Source of the DNA: an uncultured Muribaculaceae bacterium
Lineage (GTDB): Bacteria; Bacteroidota; Bacteroidia; Bacteroidales; Muribaculaceae
DNA length: 64,000 nt
Assembly: GCA_934636465.1 (NCBI GenBank)
Contig: CAKUAR010000009.1
Location: forward strand, 1-64,000
Direction of reading: 5' to 3'
A program made the position numbers and the translations under genes. Shown here piece after piece: positions 25,461-34,146 of this stretch (its first letter is position 1; each line of letters opens with the position of its first letter). The notes under the pieces were generated by a model. That model was not told where the DNA came from. It did no database searches and worked only from the letters and a program-made list of their open reading frames with translations.

Positions 25461-26230
25461 AAAACGTGATAAACATATTGCTTTTGCTTTGTACTTTCTT
25501 GGCTCCAGCGGCTGGCCACTGCGGCGAGTCGGCTGGTAAGCAGGAAATAAAAACTGTGAAAAAGGAGAGAATTCACATACGCAAGGGCAACAAACTATAT
25601 GCCTCAAAGCGTTTTGCCGATGCCGAGGTGGAATATCGCAAGGCTTTGCAGGAAAATCCGCAGTCGCAGATAGCCACATTCAATTTGGCCACATCGCTGC
25701 TGAAGCAAAGTTCGGGCTCTGGTCAGAGCAAGGACAAAAACGACCCACTGAACCAGGCTGAAACGCTGCTTGGCAATGTGGTGAAGACCACGGCAAACAC
25801 TGAACTGCTGTGGAAAGCCTATTATGACCTGGGCAACATAGCCTATCGCCGCCAGCAATATGACAAGGCAATAGAGCGCTATAAAAACGCGCTCCGCAAA
25901 AATCCGAATGACGACGAGGCGCGCGACAACTTACGTCTTGCTCAACTGAAGAAGAAAGACGGAGGTCAGAACAACCAAAACAAAAATCAGAACAAGGACA
26001 ACAAAGACAAGGACAAGCAGAAACAGCAGCAAAATCAGAACCAAAACCAGAATAAGAATCAAAACCAAAACAAGCAGCAACAACCGCAGCCTGTGAACAT
26101 GAGTCAGCAGAACATAGAGCAAATTCTGAAGACCATGCAGGACAAGGAGGAATCGACCCAACGAAAGGTCAACGCCTCGAAAGCGCAACGTGAGCAGAGC
26201 GAGCGGCGCAGAACCCAGAATGAGTGGTGA
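25457..26230 (+). CDS. batC: BatC, TPR protein with Gln/Asn/Lys-rich linker
   Basis: 257 aa with an N-terminal signal peptide (cleavage near AAG-HCG) and TPR units (about 38-70 and 112-150, for example AYYDLGNIAYRRQQYDKAIE). From 170 to 213 there is a low-complexity stretch of Asn, Gln, Lys and Asp, then a charged helical end. Probably periplasmic and a scaffold for the Bat complex. The low-complexity part is encoded by CAA/AAC/AAG-rich imperfect repeats (25965-26090), likely prone to length variation between strains. Confidence 0.9.
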   Translation: MKNVINILLLLCTFLAPAAGHCGESAGKQEIKTVKKERIHIRKGNKLYASKRFADAEVEYRKALQENPQSQIATFNLATSLLKQSSGSGQSKDKNDPLNQAETLLGNVVKTTANTELLWKAYYDLGNIAYRRQQYDKAIERYKNALRKNPNDDEARDNLRLAQLKKKDGGQNNQNKNQNKDNKDKDKQKQQQNQNQNQNKNQNQNKQQQPQPVNMSQQNIEQILKTMQDKEESTQRKVNASKAQREQSERRRTQNEW

Positions 26231-26257
26231 TGTGTGATGACTTGTGTGTTTTATGTT

Positions 26258-28075
26258 ATGAAAAGATTTAGCAAAATATTACTGATATTGACGGCTGCCC
26301 TGACACCTCTGGTGACATGGGCGGCGGTTTCGTTTACCGTGCAGGCACCAAGGCAGGTGTCGCAAGGCAATAAGTTCAATGTGACCTATGTGCTCAACAA
26401 CGCTGAAGGGTCAGGTTTTTCGGCTCCAGACATTTCGGGTGCCACAAAGCTATATGGACCGGCACTGTCAACGTCGTATAGCTCGGTGTCGGTGAACGGA
26501 CGCAGCTCAAGCTCGTCGTCGCAGGAGTACACCATGATTTACAAGGCCAACAAGGTGGGAAAATACAGAATTGGCGGAGCATCGATTATGGTTAATGGCA
26601 AGCGACTGACCACACGTTCGTTCACGATAGAGATTGTGCCGTCGGGGCAGCATGTGAGCGGCAATGCACAATCGTCGGCATCGCCTAACGGTGTGAAATA
26701 TAGCGACCCGATGACGCAGACGGCTGGCAAGGCTGTTAAGGCCAACGACTTGTTTGTGAGAATAGAGATGTCGAAAAAGCGCATCTTTGAGCAAGAGGCT
26801 GTGGTTTGCACCATAAAACTCTACACCAAATATCAGATTTCGCAATTCTTCCCCACGCTGCAACCATCGTTCAATGGTTTCTTGATAGAGGAATTGCCTC
26901 TGTCGCCAAACCTCAACAAGATAGAGCGCGTGAACGGAGAAAATTATATGGTGGCGGAACTGAAAAAGTGCATACTGTTTCCGCAGCAGTCGGGCAAGCT
27001 GACCATAACTTCGGGCAACTACGACCTGTCGGTGGTGCAATATGACACCTATCGCAGCGTGTTTGGCACGCTGTCGCAGCCAGTGGAGCGCAAATTGCAG
27101 GTGAAGTCGAACTCGGCGACCGTGTATATAGAGCCGCTGCCAGAACCAAAACCGGCGAATTTCAGTGGAGCCGTGGGCAACTTCACAGTAGATGCCACGG
27201 TGAAGCCAGCCGACTTGAAGACATACGCCGCAGCCACATATAGCTACATAATAAAGGGCACAGGAAACTTGAAATATATCAAGGCTCCAAACGTGAAGTT
27301 CCCTAAGCAGTTTGACGTGTATGACCCCCAAAACAAGGTGGCAGCCGCGCCAAACGGCTCAAATGTGAGCGGAACTTTGGCTATCAATTATATGTTTATT
27401 CCACAGTTTGCCGGCGATTTTGAGATACCAGCCAATGATTTTGTGTATTTCAACCCGGAATCAGGCAAGTATGTGACCCTCAAAACACGTAGCTTCAGTC
27501 TGCATGTGGCAAAGGGCAAGGGCACGCCGTCGAGCCACTACAAGATACAGAACCTTGACATACGCCGCAATGCCACCGACACGTCGGAGCTTAGCAAGAC
27601 GACATCGTTTGTAATAAGCAGTGTGTGGTATTGGCTTGGCTATGTGGTGCCGGTTGTGGCGCTGGCTGTGATATTGCTCATCTATCGCAAGCAGCTCAAG
27701 GAGCGTGCCGACTCAAGACTCATGAGGCGCAAGCGCGCAAGCAAACTCGCAAGGAAACGCCTGAAACGCGCCAAGGCATTGCTTGCCGCCAACGACAGCA
27801 ATGGCTTCTATGCCGAGTTGTCTGATGCCATGTGGGGCTATTTGAGCGACAAACTCAACATACCAGGCTCGGAGTTGAGCAAGGACAACATAAGCGCAGA
27901 GCTTGACAAGTTTGGCGTTGACCAGGAGTTGAGAGATGCCACTATGGACTTGCTGAACAAATGCGAATTTGCCCAGTATGCTCCGGAGCTTGCCAAGACC
28001 GACATGGACACGGTGCTTAGCGAGGCCGCCGCACTGATGGATAAACTTGAAACCGTAAAGAGGATAGGAAAATGA
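26258..28075 (+). CDS. batD: BatD, large periplasmic membrane-anchored protein
   Basis: 605 aa. Signal peptide (ends near TWA-AVSF), three or more beta-sandwich-like regions in the periplasm, a membrane span at about 455-478 (YWLGYVVPVVALAVILLIY), then a basic stretch and a cytoplasmic helical domain (DAMWGYLSDKLNIPGSELSK). It matches BatD/BatI-type proteins. The ATG at 26258 gives a normal signal peptide; in-frame starts at 26234-26237 would put polar residues in front of it. Its stop overlaps the batE start (ATGA). Confidence 0.9.
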   Translation: MKRFSKILLILTAALTPLVTWAAVSFTVQAPRQVSQGNKFNVTYVLNNAEGSGFSAPDISGATKLYGPALSTSYSSVSVNGRSSSSSSQEYTMIYKANKVGKYRIGGASIMVNGKRLTTRSFTIEIVPSGQHVSGNAQSSASPNGVKYSDPMTQTAGKAVKANDLFVRIEMSKKRIFEQEAVVCTIKLYTKYQISQFFPTLQPSFNGFLIEELPLSPNLNKIERVNGENYMVAELKKCILFPQQSGKLTITSGNYDLSVVQYDTYRSVFGTLSQPVERKLQVKSNSATVYIEPLPEPKPANFSGAVGNFTVDATVKPADLKTYAAATYSYIIKGTGNLKYIKAPNVKFPKQFDVYDPQNKVAAAPNGSNVSGTLAINYMFIPQFAGDFEIPANDFVYFNPESGKYVTLKTRSFSLHVAKGKGTPSSHYKIQNLDIRRNATDTSELSKTTSFVISSVWYWLGYVVPVVALAVILLIYRKQLKERADSRLMRRKRASKLARKRLKRAKALLAANDSNGFYAELSDAMWGYLSDKLNIPGSELSKDNISAELDKFGVDQELRDATMDLLNKCEFAQYAPELAKTDMDTVLSEAAALMDKLETVKRIGK

Positions 28076-28860
28076 TTAGAAAGATATTGACTCTGGCAGC
28101 TGTGATGCTCATGGGGTGGCAAATGGCTTTTGCCGCTGGAAACGCTGACTTCTCGGCAGCCAACAAAGCATATAGCAGCGAATTATATAACAAGGCGTTG
28201 CAGACGTATCTCAACATTGCAAAAAAAGACGGAGTGTCGTCGGAACTGTACTACAACATAGGCAACACTTACTACAGGCTCAACGACAGGGCTAACGCAG
28301 TGCTCTACTATGAGCGTGCCCTGCTGCTTGACCCCTCGAATGGCGATGCACGCTATAACCTCGACTTCGTGCGCACCAAAGCGCAGATAAACCAAGACTC
28401 CGGAAGCTCTTTTTTCAGCAACTGGATAGACGGCCAAGTGTGCAGCCACAGCAGCGACATGTGGGCTGTGACGGCTCTCGTAACGTTTTTGCTGATGCTG
28501 GGCTGTGTGCTGCTCTATGTGCTTGTGAGTGGCGTGGCTGTGCGCAAGGTGGGCTTCTTTGGCGGAGGTCTGATGCTCGTGGTGTGCGTGTTGAGCCTGA
28601 TATGCTCTCTGCACGTTAAAAACCGTGCTGAAAATCACAATTATGCAATAGTGATGAATGACAACGCGGTGTTCAGTACAGCTCCGCGCCAACCCAAAGA
28701 TAAAACCGAGGTGCCTGTGAAAATGGGTGCCGGATATAAGGTGGAGCTGAAAGACTCGATTGTGAGCAAAGACGGCCACCAGAATGTGAAATGGTATGAC
28801 ATTGAGACGTCTGACCAACAGCGAGCGTGGGTTAAATCGACCGATGTGGAGGTGATTTGA
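28072..28860 (+). CDS. batE: BatE, TPR and SH3-like membrane protein
   Basis: 262 aa: signal peptide (cleaved near AFA-AGNAD), TPRs (30-105, NIGNTYYRLNDRANAVLYYE), two membrane spans (about 130-180) and a small C-terminal beta domain (about 190-262) resembling bacterial SH3. It ends the Bat set. The PAP2 gene follows after about 40 bases with no terminator, so it may be co-transcribed. Confidence 0.9.
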   Translation: MIRKILTLAAVMLMGWQMAFAAGNADFSAANKAYSSELYNKALQTYLNIAKKDGVSSELYYNIGNTYYRLNDRANAVLYYERALLLDPSNGDARYNLDFVRTKAQINQDSGSSFFSNWIDGQVCSHSSDMWAVTALVTFLLMLGCVLLYVLVSGVAVRKVGFFGGGLMLVVCVLSLICSLHVKNRAENHNYAIVMNDNAVFSTAPRQPKDKTEVPVKMGAGYKVELKDSIVSKDGHQNVKWYDIETSDQQRAWVKSTDVEVI

Positions 28861-28903
28861 CACGAGAAATACAGATAACAACATATAATTGACAACGACA
28901 CTG

Positions 28904-29569
28904 ATGGAAACATTACGCGAGTTTGACGTGGCTTTGTTTTCGGCACTGAACGGTTGCCATAACGCATATTTCGACAATTTCATGTGGCTTGTGGCCGGTA
29001 AGTTTGCCTGGCTGCTGATGATAGTGGCACTGCTGCTGACGCTTCGCGACAAAGGCTGGCGCACGGCACTGCTCACGGTGCTTGCTGTGGCGGTTGTGAT
29101 AGCCATTGCCGACCAAGTGTCGTCGGGCATAATAAAGCCCATAGTGGAGCGTTTACGCCCGTCGCACAATCCCGACTTGGCTGCCACGATACATGTGGTC
29201 AACGGTTACCACGGCGGACTTTACGGCTTTGTGTCGAGCCATGCAGCCAACTCCTTTGGCGTTGCTACACTGATTGCGCTGCTGTTCAGAAACAGGCGCG
29301 TGACGTGTGCCATGCTTGGCTGGGCGGTGCTGGTGTCATATAGCAGAATATATCTGGGAGTGCATTATCCTGGCGACATAGTGTGCGGAGCCTTGATAGG
29401 TGTGGCTGCCGGCGTGGTTGTGGCTTGGTTTTGGTGCAAATATGGGCACGACACCGGCAAGTGGGCTGTGGTGAAATTCACGCCACAAGATGCACTGATG
29501 CTTTCGGCGGCAGTGCTGGCTAATGTCTTGATACTGGTAGCAGTAGCATTTACGGGTGCTTTTGCTTGA
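28904..29569 (+). CDS. PAP2-family membrane phosphatase
   Basis: 221 aa with about six membrane spans and the three PAP2 phosphatase motifs: KPIVERLRPSH, SSHAANSFG and SRIYLGVHYPGDIV. Catalytic histidines are in the second and third motifs. The likely substrate is a lipid phosphate such as undecaprenyl pyrophosphate or phosphatidyl-glycerophosphate; sequence alone does not decide. The ATG at 28904 is preferred over a TTG at 28889. Confidence 0.9.
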   Translation: METLREFDVALFSALNGCHNAYFDNFMWLVAGKFAWLLMIVALLLTLRDKGWRTALLTVLAVAVVIAIADQVSSGIIKPIVERLRPSHNPDLAATIHVVNGYHGGLYGFVSSHAANSFGVATLIALLFRNRRVTCAMLGWAVLVSYSRIYLGVHYPGDIVCGALIGVAAGVVVAWFWCKYGHDTGKWAVVKFTPQDALMLSAAVLANVLILVAVAFTGAFA

Positions 29570-29675
29570 AAAAATAGTTGAGAAATAGTCCTGAAATATT
29601 TTTTTTATTGAAACATTTGTATTAAATTTATGGCAAATAACAAATTTATTGTTTGACATAAAAACAGTTATTATC

Positions 29676-29933
29676 ATGCCAAAGACTATTTCATTTAACG
29701 AACTCCGCAGGATTAAGGACAGCTTGCCATCAGGTTCAACCCACGTTATTGCAGACAAATTGAATGTAACCGTTCAAACAGTGAGGAATTATTTTGGAGG
29801 CTCTAATTATGATGTGGGCAACAACATGGGAGTGCATATAGAACCAGGTCCTGACGGCGGAATTGTGATTCTTGATGATACGAAAATCTTAGATATGGCC
29901 CTTGGAATTTTAGCAAACAAGGCCGAAAAATAA
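29676..29933 (+). CDS. Small conserved Bacteroidetes protein, predicted DNA-binding
   Basis: 85 aa. The N-terminal half reads like a helix-turn-helix (ELRRIKDSLPSG, then HVIADKLNVTVQTVRNYFGG). The C-terminal half, GVHIEPGPDGGIVILDDT, is a short beta segment. As I recall, near-identical proteins occur throughout Bacteroidales, but I know of no described function. Followed by a strong terminator, so it is probably a single-gene unit. The ATG at 29676 is chosen over an upstream start at 29649 because conservation begins with MPKT. Confidence 0.85.
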   Translation: MPKTISFNELRRIKDSLPSGSTHVIADKLNVTVQTVRNYFGGSNYDVGNNMGVHIEPGPDGGIVILDDTKILDMALGILANKAEK

Positions 29934-29966
29934 GATAGCGTATAACAAAGTAACGAAATTTGAGAG

Positions 29967-30008
29967 TTTGGAGATTTTGTGAAAAAGCAAAGTCTCCAAA
30001 TTTTTTTT
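29967..30008 (+). terminator. Rho-independent terminator after 29676-29933
   Basis: TTTGGAGA (29967-29974) pairs with TCTCCAAA (29993-30000), extended inward by TTTTG/CAAAG and followed by eight T residues. It acts on the plus strand. Confidence 0.93.
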
Positions 30009-30024
30009 GTGGGGGAGGGTGGGG

Positions 30025-30309
30025 TTAGAGGAGCGCGGGGAGTGGGGTGAAGGCGAGTATGGCTGCCCAGCAGATGGCGAGGCAAAGGAACACAACCGAC
30101 AGCATGCAGAGCTGGCGACGCAGGAAATGCCGCTCTGGGCGTTGAAAAGTGCACTGCATGTATGTGAATGCAGCCATAAACAGGAAGAAGTCGTCAGCAT
30201 AGCCTAAAACGCCGAGGTCGTCGAAATCGTAGGGCATGACGATGTAGGCTATTGCCAGAATTAGCAGAATGACGGCTATGATGCGCTGAAGAAGTGTTTT
30301 TTGTTTCAT
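30025..30309 (-). CDS. DUF1232 (YkvA-like) small membrane protein
   Basis: 94 aa. The DUF1232 signature is seen as YIVMPYDFDDLGVLGYADDFFLFMAAF (residues about 22-48), flanked by hydrophobic helices at 9-24 and 68-88. These small proteins sit in the membrane and have no firmly known role. It is the last gene of a leftward run after folK. Confidence 0.8.
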   Translation of the reverse strand: MKQKTLLQRIIAVILLILAIAYIVMPYDFDDLGVLGYADDFFLFMAAFTYMQCTFQRPERHFLRRQLCMLSVVFLCLAICWAAILAFTPLPALL

Positions 30310-30327
30310 TGTTGTGTGTGATGAGAA

Positions 30328-30720
30328 TTATTCTTTTGTTGTGCTTTGCTGGCTGTCGCTGCCGGTGAGCTGGGTCCAGCCTATTTTGAAGAATTGCTGG
30401 TTGAAGTCCCACTTGCGGAGCACAGTGTCGTTGAACACCACTATGTCGATGTCAATGGGGGTGACGTGCTCTTGGCGAGCTTTGGCGTCGCGGCCATGCG
30501 CCAGTTCGTAGGCTTTGAACAGCTGGTTGAGCTGGTCGGCTGTGTGGTGGCATGTGCCTACTGCCACGGCGTTGCAATAGGTGGCGGTGCGGCTCTGGGT
30601 GCTATAGGTGCTTGATATGCGGAACTGGCACAACAGTGTGCGAAGCCATGTGGCGGCAGTGCGTATGGCATCGGTGCCGCATGGCACGTTGCTGCTGATG
30701 CTTAATGCCACTTTATTCAT
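30328..30720 (-). CDS. folK: 2-amino-4-hydroxy-6-hydroxymethyldihydropteridine pyrophosphokinase, divergent
   Basis: 130 aa, shorter than the usual 155-165. HPPK transfers pyrophosphate from ATP to the pterin in folate synthesis. The family motifs are recognisable as YCNAVAVGTC, the basic segment HGRDAKARQEHVTP and the metal site PIDIDIVVFND. The N-terminal loop is degenerate: ISSNVPCG replaces the usual LGSNLG form, and the region after the metal site is cut short. Its start overlaps the end of tex by 8 bases. Function is probable, not certain. Confidence 0.7.
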   Translation of the reverse strand: MNKVALSISSNVPCGTDAIRTAATWLRTLLCQFRISSTYSTQSRTATYCNAVAVGTCHHTADQLNQLFKAYELAHGRDAKARQEHVTPIDIDIVVFNDTVLRKWDFNQQFFKIGWTQLTGSDSQQSTTKE

Positions 30721-32845
30721 TCTTGATACCTTTCATTGTGAGTGATATGCGCTTGCGGTCGAGGTCCACTTGCTTGACGCGCACTTTGACGTGCTGGCTG
30801 ATATGAACAACAGCAGAGGGGTTGGTGACACGACGGTCTGCCATTTCGGAGACGTGCACCAGTCCGTTGGTGTGTATGCCTATGTCAACGAAAGCGCCGA
30901 ATTGCGTGATGTTGGTGACCACGCCGTTAAGCTCCATGCCCACTTTGAGGTCGGTGATGTCGTGCACGCTGTCGTCGAACTCAATGACCTCGGCCGTGGA
31001 GCGCGGGTCGCGTCCTGGCTTGTCAAGCTCATTCATAATGTCGCGCAAGGTGGGTTCGCCCACATCGCTGGAGATGTATTTCTTTATGTCGATTTTCTGC
31101 TGTTGCTCTTTGTCGGCTATCAGTTGCGCCACGGTGCAACCGCAGTCGGCCGCCATTTGTGTGACGAGGCGGTAGCGTTCGGGGTGCACTGCCGAGTTGT
31201 CGAGCGGATTGCTGCTGTCGGGCACTCGCAAGAAGCCGGCAGATTGCGTGAACGTCTTTTTGCCCATTTTGGGCACTTTGAGAATTTCGTCGCGTGACTT
31301 GAACGGCCCGTTCTGGGCACGGTAGTCAACGATGTTTTTGGCCAGTTGTGGTCCAAGGCCGGAAACGTAGGTTAAAAGCTCTTTTGAGGCAGTGTTGATG
31401 TTCACGCCCACGCGATTAACACAGCTTTCAACCGTGAAATTAAGCGACTCTTTGAGTTTTGTCTGGTCAACATCGTGCTGATATTGCCCTACGCCTATGG
31501 ATTTTGGGTCAATCTTGACGAGTTCGGCAAGTGGGTCGAGCAGGCGGCGGCCTATCGACACGGCACCACGCACGGTGACGTCTTGGTCTGGGAACTCGTC
31601 GCGTGCAATCTTGGAAGCGGAGTAAATGGAAGCCCCATTCTCGCTCACCACATATATGTCGAGGCCAAGGTGCTGGCGTTTCAGAAACTTCTCGGTTTCG
31701 CGGCTTGCCGTGCCGTTGCCTATGGCAATGGCGTCGATTTTGTGGGTTTTGACGAGGTTTGCAATCTTGTCGGCAGCACCGTCGATGTCGTAGTGCGGCG
31801 CGGTGGGATATATCACGTCGTGGCAAAGGAGATTGCCTTGCTCATCAAGGCAAACCACTTTGCAACCGGTGCGGAAACCTGGGTCAACGGCAAGAATACG
31901 CTTGTGGCCAAGGGGCGGGGCAAACAATAGCTGCCGTGCATTTTGGGCAAACATGGAGATTGCCTCGTCGTCGGCCTTGGTTTTTGCCATGGCAGCAAAC
32001 TCGGTCTCGATAGACGGCTTGATGAGCCGCTTGTAGCTGTCGTCAACGGCCTCCATGAGCAGTTGTGACGCTTGCGACTTGTCTTTGACCACGATGCGCG
32101 CTATGTTGTCGATGGCACGCTCGCCATTGATGTTGATGGCCACTTTCAGAAAGCCTTCTTTCTCACCGCGTCTTATGGCGAGCAGCTGGTGCGATGAAAC
32201 ACGGCTTAACGGCTGCGAATACTCGTAGTAGTTCTCGTAGTTGCGGCCTTCGATTTCCTTGCCCTTGACGTAGCGTGACGAAAGAACGGCCTCGTGGCGG
32301 AAAGAGCGGCGCACAGAATTGCGCACGGCTGTGTTTTCAGAAATCCACTCTGCAATTATGTCTTTGGCTCCGGCTATGGCATCGTCGGCGGTTTTGACGG
32401 TGTCGCTGTTGGCAAAGCGCTTGGCTCGCGAAGCAATGTCATCGCCATGCTGTGCCATGATGATTTTGGCAAGCGGCTCAAGGCCATTGTCGCGTGCGGT
32501 TTGTGCCCTTGTGTGCCTTTTGGGTTTGTAGGGCAGATATATGTCCTCAAGTTCGGTGGAGTTCCAGCAGTTCATGATTTTGGTTGACAGCTCATCGGTG
32601 AGCTTGCCTTGCTCCATGATGGTGTTGAGAATTGTGGAGCGGCGTTTCTGGAGTTCGTTGTAGTAGTTTAACCGAGCCTCGATGGATTGAATGTCAACCT
32701 CGTTTAGTCCGCCAGTGGCTTCCTTGCGGTAGCGACTGATAAACGGAATTGTGGCGCCGTCGCTCAGTAGACTGGCGGTGTTGTGAACTTTGTCAACTGG
32801 AATGTTAAGCTCTTGTGAAATGAGCAGTGTTAACTTGTCGGGCAT
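30713..32845 (-). CDS. tex: Tex-family RNA-binding transcription accessory protein
   Basis: 710 aa. The family order is visible: N-terminal helical domain with PFISRYRKEATGGLNEV, YqgF/RNase H-like domain (ILAVDPGFRTGCKVVCLD), helix-hairpin-helix segments (LLTYVSGLGPQLAKNIVDYR) and a C-terminal S1 RNA-binding domain (about 630-705, GVVTNITQFGAFVDIG). Binds nucleic acid and is thought to act in transcription or RNA handling. Length is normal. Overlaps folK by 8 bases. Confidence 0.96.
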   Translation of the reverse strand: MPDKLTLLISQELNIPVDKVHNTASLLSDGATIPFISRYRKEATGGLNEVDIQSIEARLNYYNELQKRRSTILNTIMEQGKLTDELSTKIMNCWNSTELEDIYLPYKPKRHTRAQTARDNGLEPLAKIIMAQHGDDIASRAKRFANSDTVKTADDAIAGAKDIIAEWISENTAVRNSVRRSFRHEAVLSSRYVKGKEIEGRNYENYYEYSQPLSRVSSHQLLAIRRGEKEGFLKVAININGERAIDNIARIVVKDKSQASQLLMEAVDDSYKRLIKPSIETEFAAMAKTKADDEAISMFAQNARQLLFAPPLGHKRILAVDPGFRTGCKVVCLDEQGNLLCHDVIYPTAPHYDIDGAADKIANLVKTHKIDAIAIGNGTASRETEKFLKRQHLGLDIYVVSENGASIYSASKIARDEFPDQDVTVRGAVSIGRRLLDPLAELVKIDPKSIGVGQYQHDVDQTKLKESLNFTVESCVNRVGVNINTASKELLTYVSGLGPQLAKNIVDYRAQNGPFKSRDEILKVPKMGKKTFTQSAGFLRVPDSSNPLDNSAVHPERYRLVTQMAADCGCTVAQLIADKEQQQKIDIKKYISSDVGEPTLRDIMNELDKPGRDPRSTAEVIEFDDSVHDITDLKVGMELNGVVTNITQFGAFVDIGIHTNGLVHVSEMADRRVTNPSAVVHISQHVKVRVKQVDLDRKRISLTMKGIKNE

Positions 32846-32869
32846 ATATATAATGGTTGTTTTGAGTGG

Positions 32870-34060
32870 TTATTGTTTCTTTTTCAGTGTGATTAGCGTG
32901 ATTTCGGGAGTTGCGCCAATGCGTGCCGGTATGCCCACCTCGCCCAAACCTATGTTGACGTAGAGCACTTGGCCGCCATATTTGTAGGCACCGCCCCATT
33001 CTTTGTAACGCCATGCGGCAGGCGAATAGCGGTGGCCAAAGACCGACAGCATGACTTGCATGGCATGGGTGTGACCCGACAGCATGAGCTGAATGTTGGT
33101 CTTGCCCACTATGTGGGTGTGCCACGCATAGGGATTGTGCTGGAGCAGAATCTTGAATCGGGAGTCGTTGACCCACGGGTAGGCTTTGCGCAGGTTGCCA
33201 TACTTGGGAAACGGCGGTTCGCCGTAGTTTTCGGTGCCTATGAAGCAAATGCGCGCGGAGTCACGCTTCACGGTGTGGGTGGCATTGTTGAGCAGAGTCC
33301 AGCCAACGCTTGCCTGAAACTGGCGCAACGAGTCGCGGTCAGCCATTTTTTGAGCTTCGGTAGGCCACTGCACATAGTCGTCGTAGTCGTGATTACCGAG
33401 CACCGAGAGAACACCGTCACGGGCCTTTAGGCGTGACAGCACACTGCGGAACGGAAAAGCCTCGCATGAGCGCATCGACACAAGGTCGCCGGTGAAGCAC
33501 ACGATGTCGGGCTGCAAGGCGTTGACGGCATCGACGCACGACGACACAAACGTGGTGTCGCTGCCATAGGACAACAAGTGCATGTCGCTGATGTGGACTA
33601 TGCGATAGCCGTCGAATTCCTTGGGCAGATTGCTGAAATATAGGGTCTGTCGGGTGACGTCATGTGTGCGCGGAGTGATTAAGGCTCCCCACCACATGAT
33701 TATGAATGTGAGCACGGCAACGCACGATGCGCATGTTTTAACAAACTTCTTGGCTTTTGCGGTTAAAAACGGCAACAATGATATGGAGTTGACAATCAGC
33801 CACAAATATTTGGGAATGTAAAATGCCAAATAAGTGTAGATTAGCCATTCCACCCACAGCATGCCAGTGGTTTGCGGACTGGAGCTGATTATGACCATGG
33901 CGGCCACCACCACGGCAAACAGCACAGCGGCAATCGTCGTGTGCGCCACAGCAGCCCAACGTGAAGCCTGCTTGGGTTTGGTCAAATGCTTAAAAATGCC
34001 CCAATCGACAGCAAAATTAGCAATCAGGAACAAAATGAGTGGAATCCAGTGAAACCGCAT
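32870..34060 (-). CDS. Membrane-anchored metallophosphoesterase
   Basis: 396 aa. Four hydrophobic spans in the first 130 residues precede a calcineurin-type phosphoesterase domain with all metal motifs: ISDMH (Asp159, His161), TGDLV (Asp192), GNHDYDDY (Asn223, His224) and SGHTHAMQ. It resembles the YaeI/YkuE group, of which some act on UDP-2,3-diacylglucosamine or other lipid-linked diphosphates; the substrate here is unknown. The tex gene starts 24 bases downstream. Confidence 0.9.
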   Translation of the reverse strand: MRFHWIPLILFLIANFAVDWGIFKHLTKPKQASRWAAVAHTTIAAVLFAVVVAAMVIISSSPQTTGMLWVEWLIYTYLAFYIPKYLWLIVNSISLLPFLTAKAKKFVKTCASCVAVLTFIIMWWGALITPRTHDVTRQTLYFSNLPKEFDGYRIVHISDMHLLSYGSDTTFVSSCVDAVNALQPDIVCFTGDLVSMRSCEAFPFRSVLSRLKARDGVLSVLGNHDYDDYVQWPTEAQKMADRDSLRQFQASVGWTLLNNATHTVKRDSARICFIGTENYGEPPFPKYGNLRKAYPWVNDSRFKILLQHNPYAWHTHIVGKTNIQLMLSGHTHAMQVMLSVFGHRYSPAAWRYKEWGGAYKYGGQVLYVNIGLGEVGIPARIGATPEITLITLKKKQ

Positions 34061-34146
34061 TATTTAATAAGAATTACTTTTTTTCTTTTTATGGAAAAAT
34101 GGAGAGAGTTTTTTGTTCTTTTTTTTCAACGAGTTATGCCCTAACG

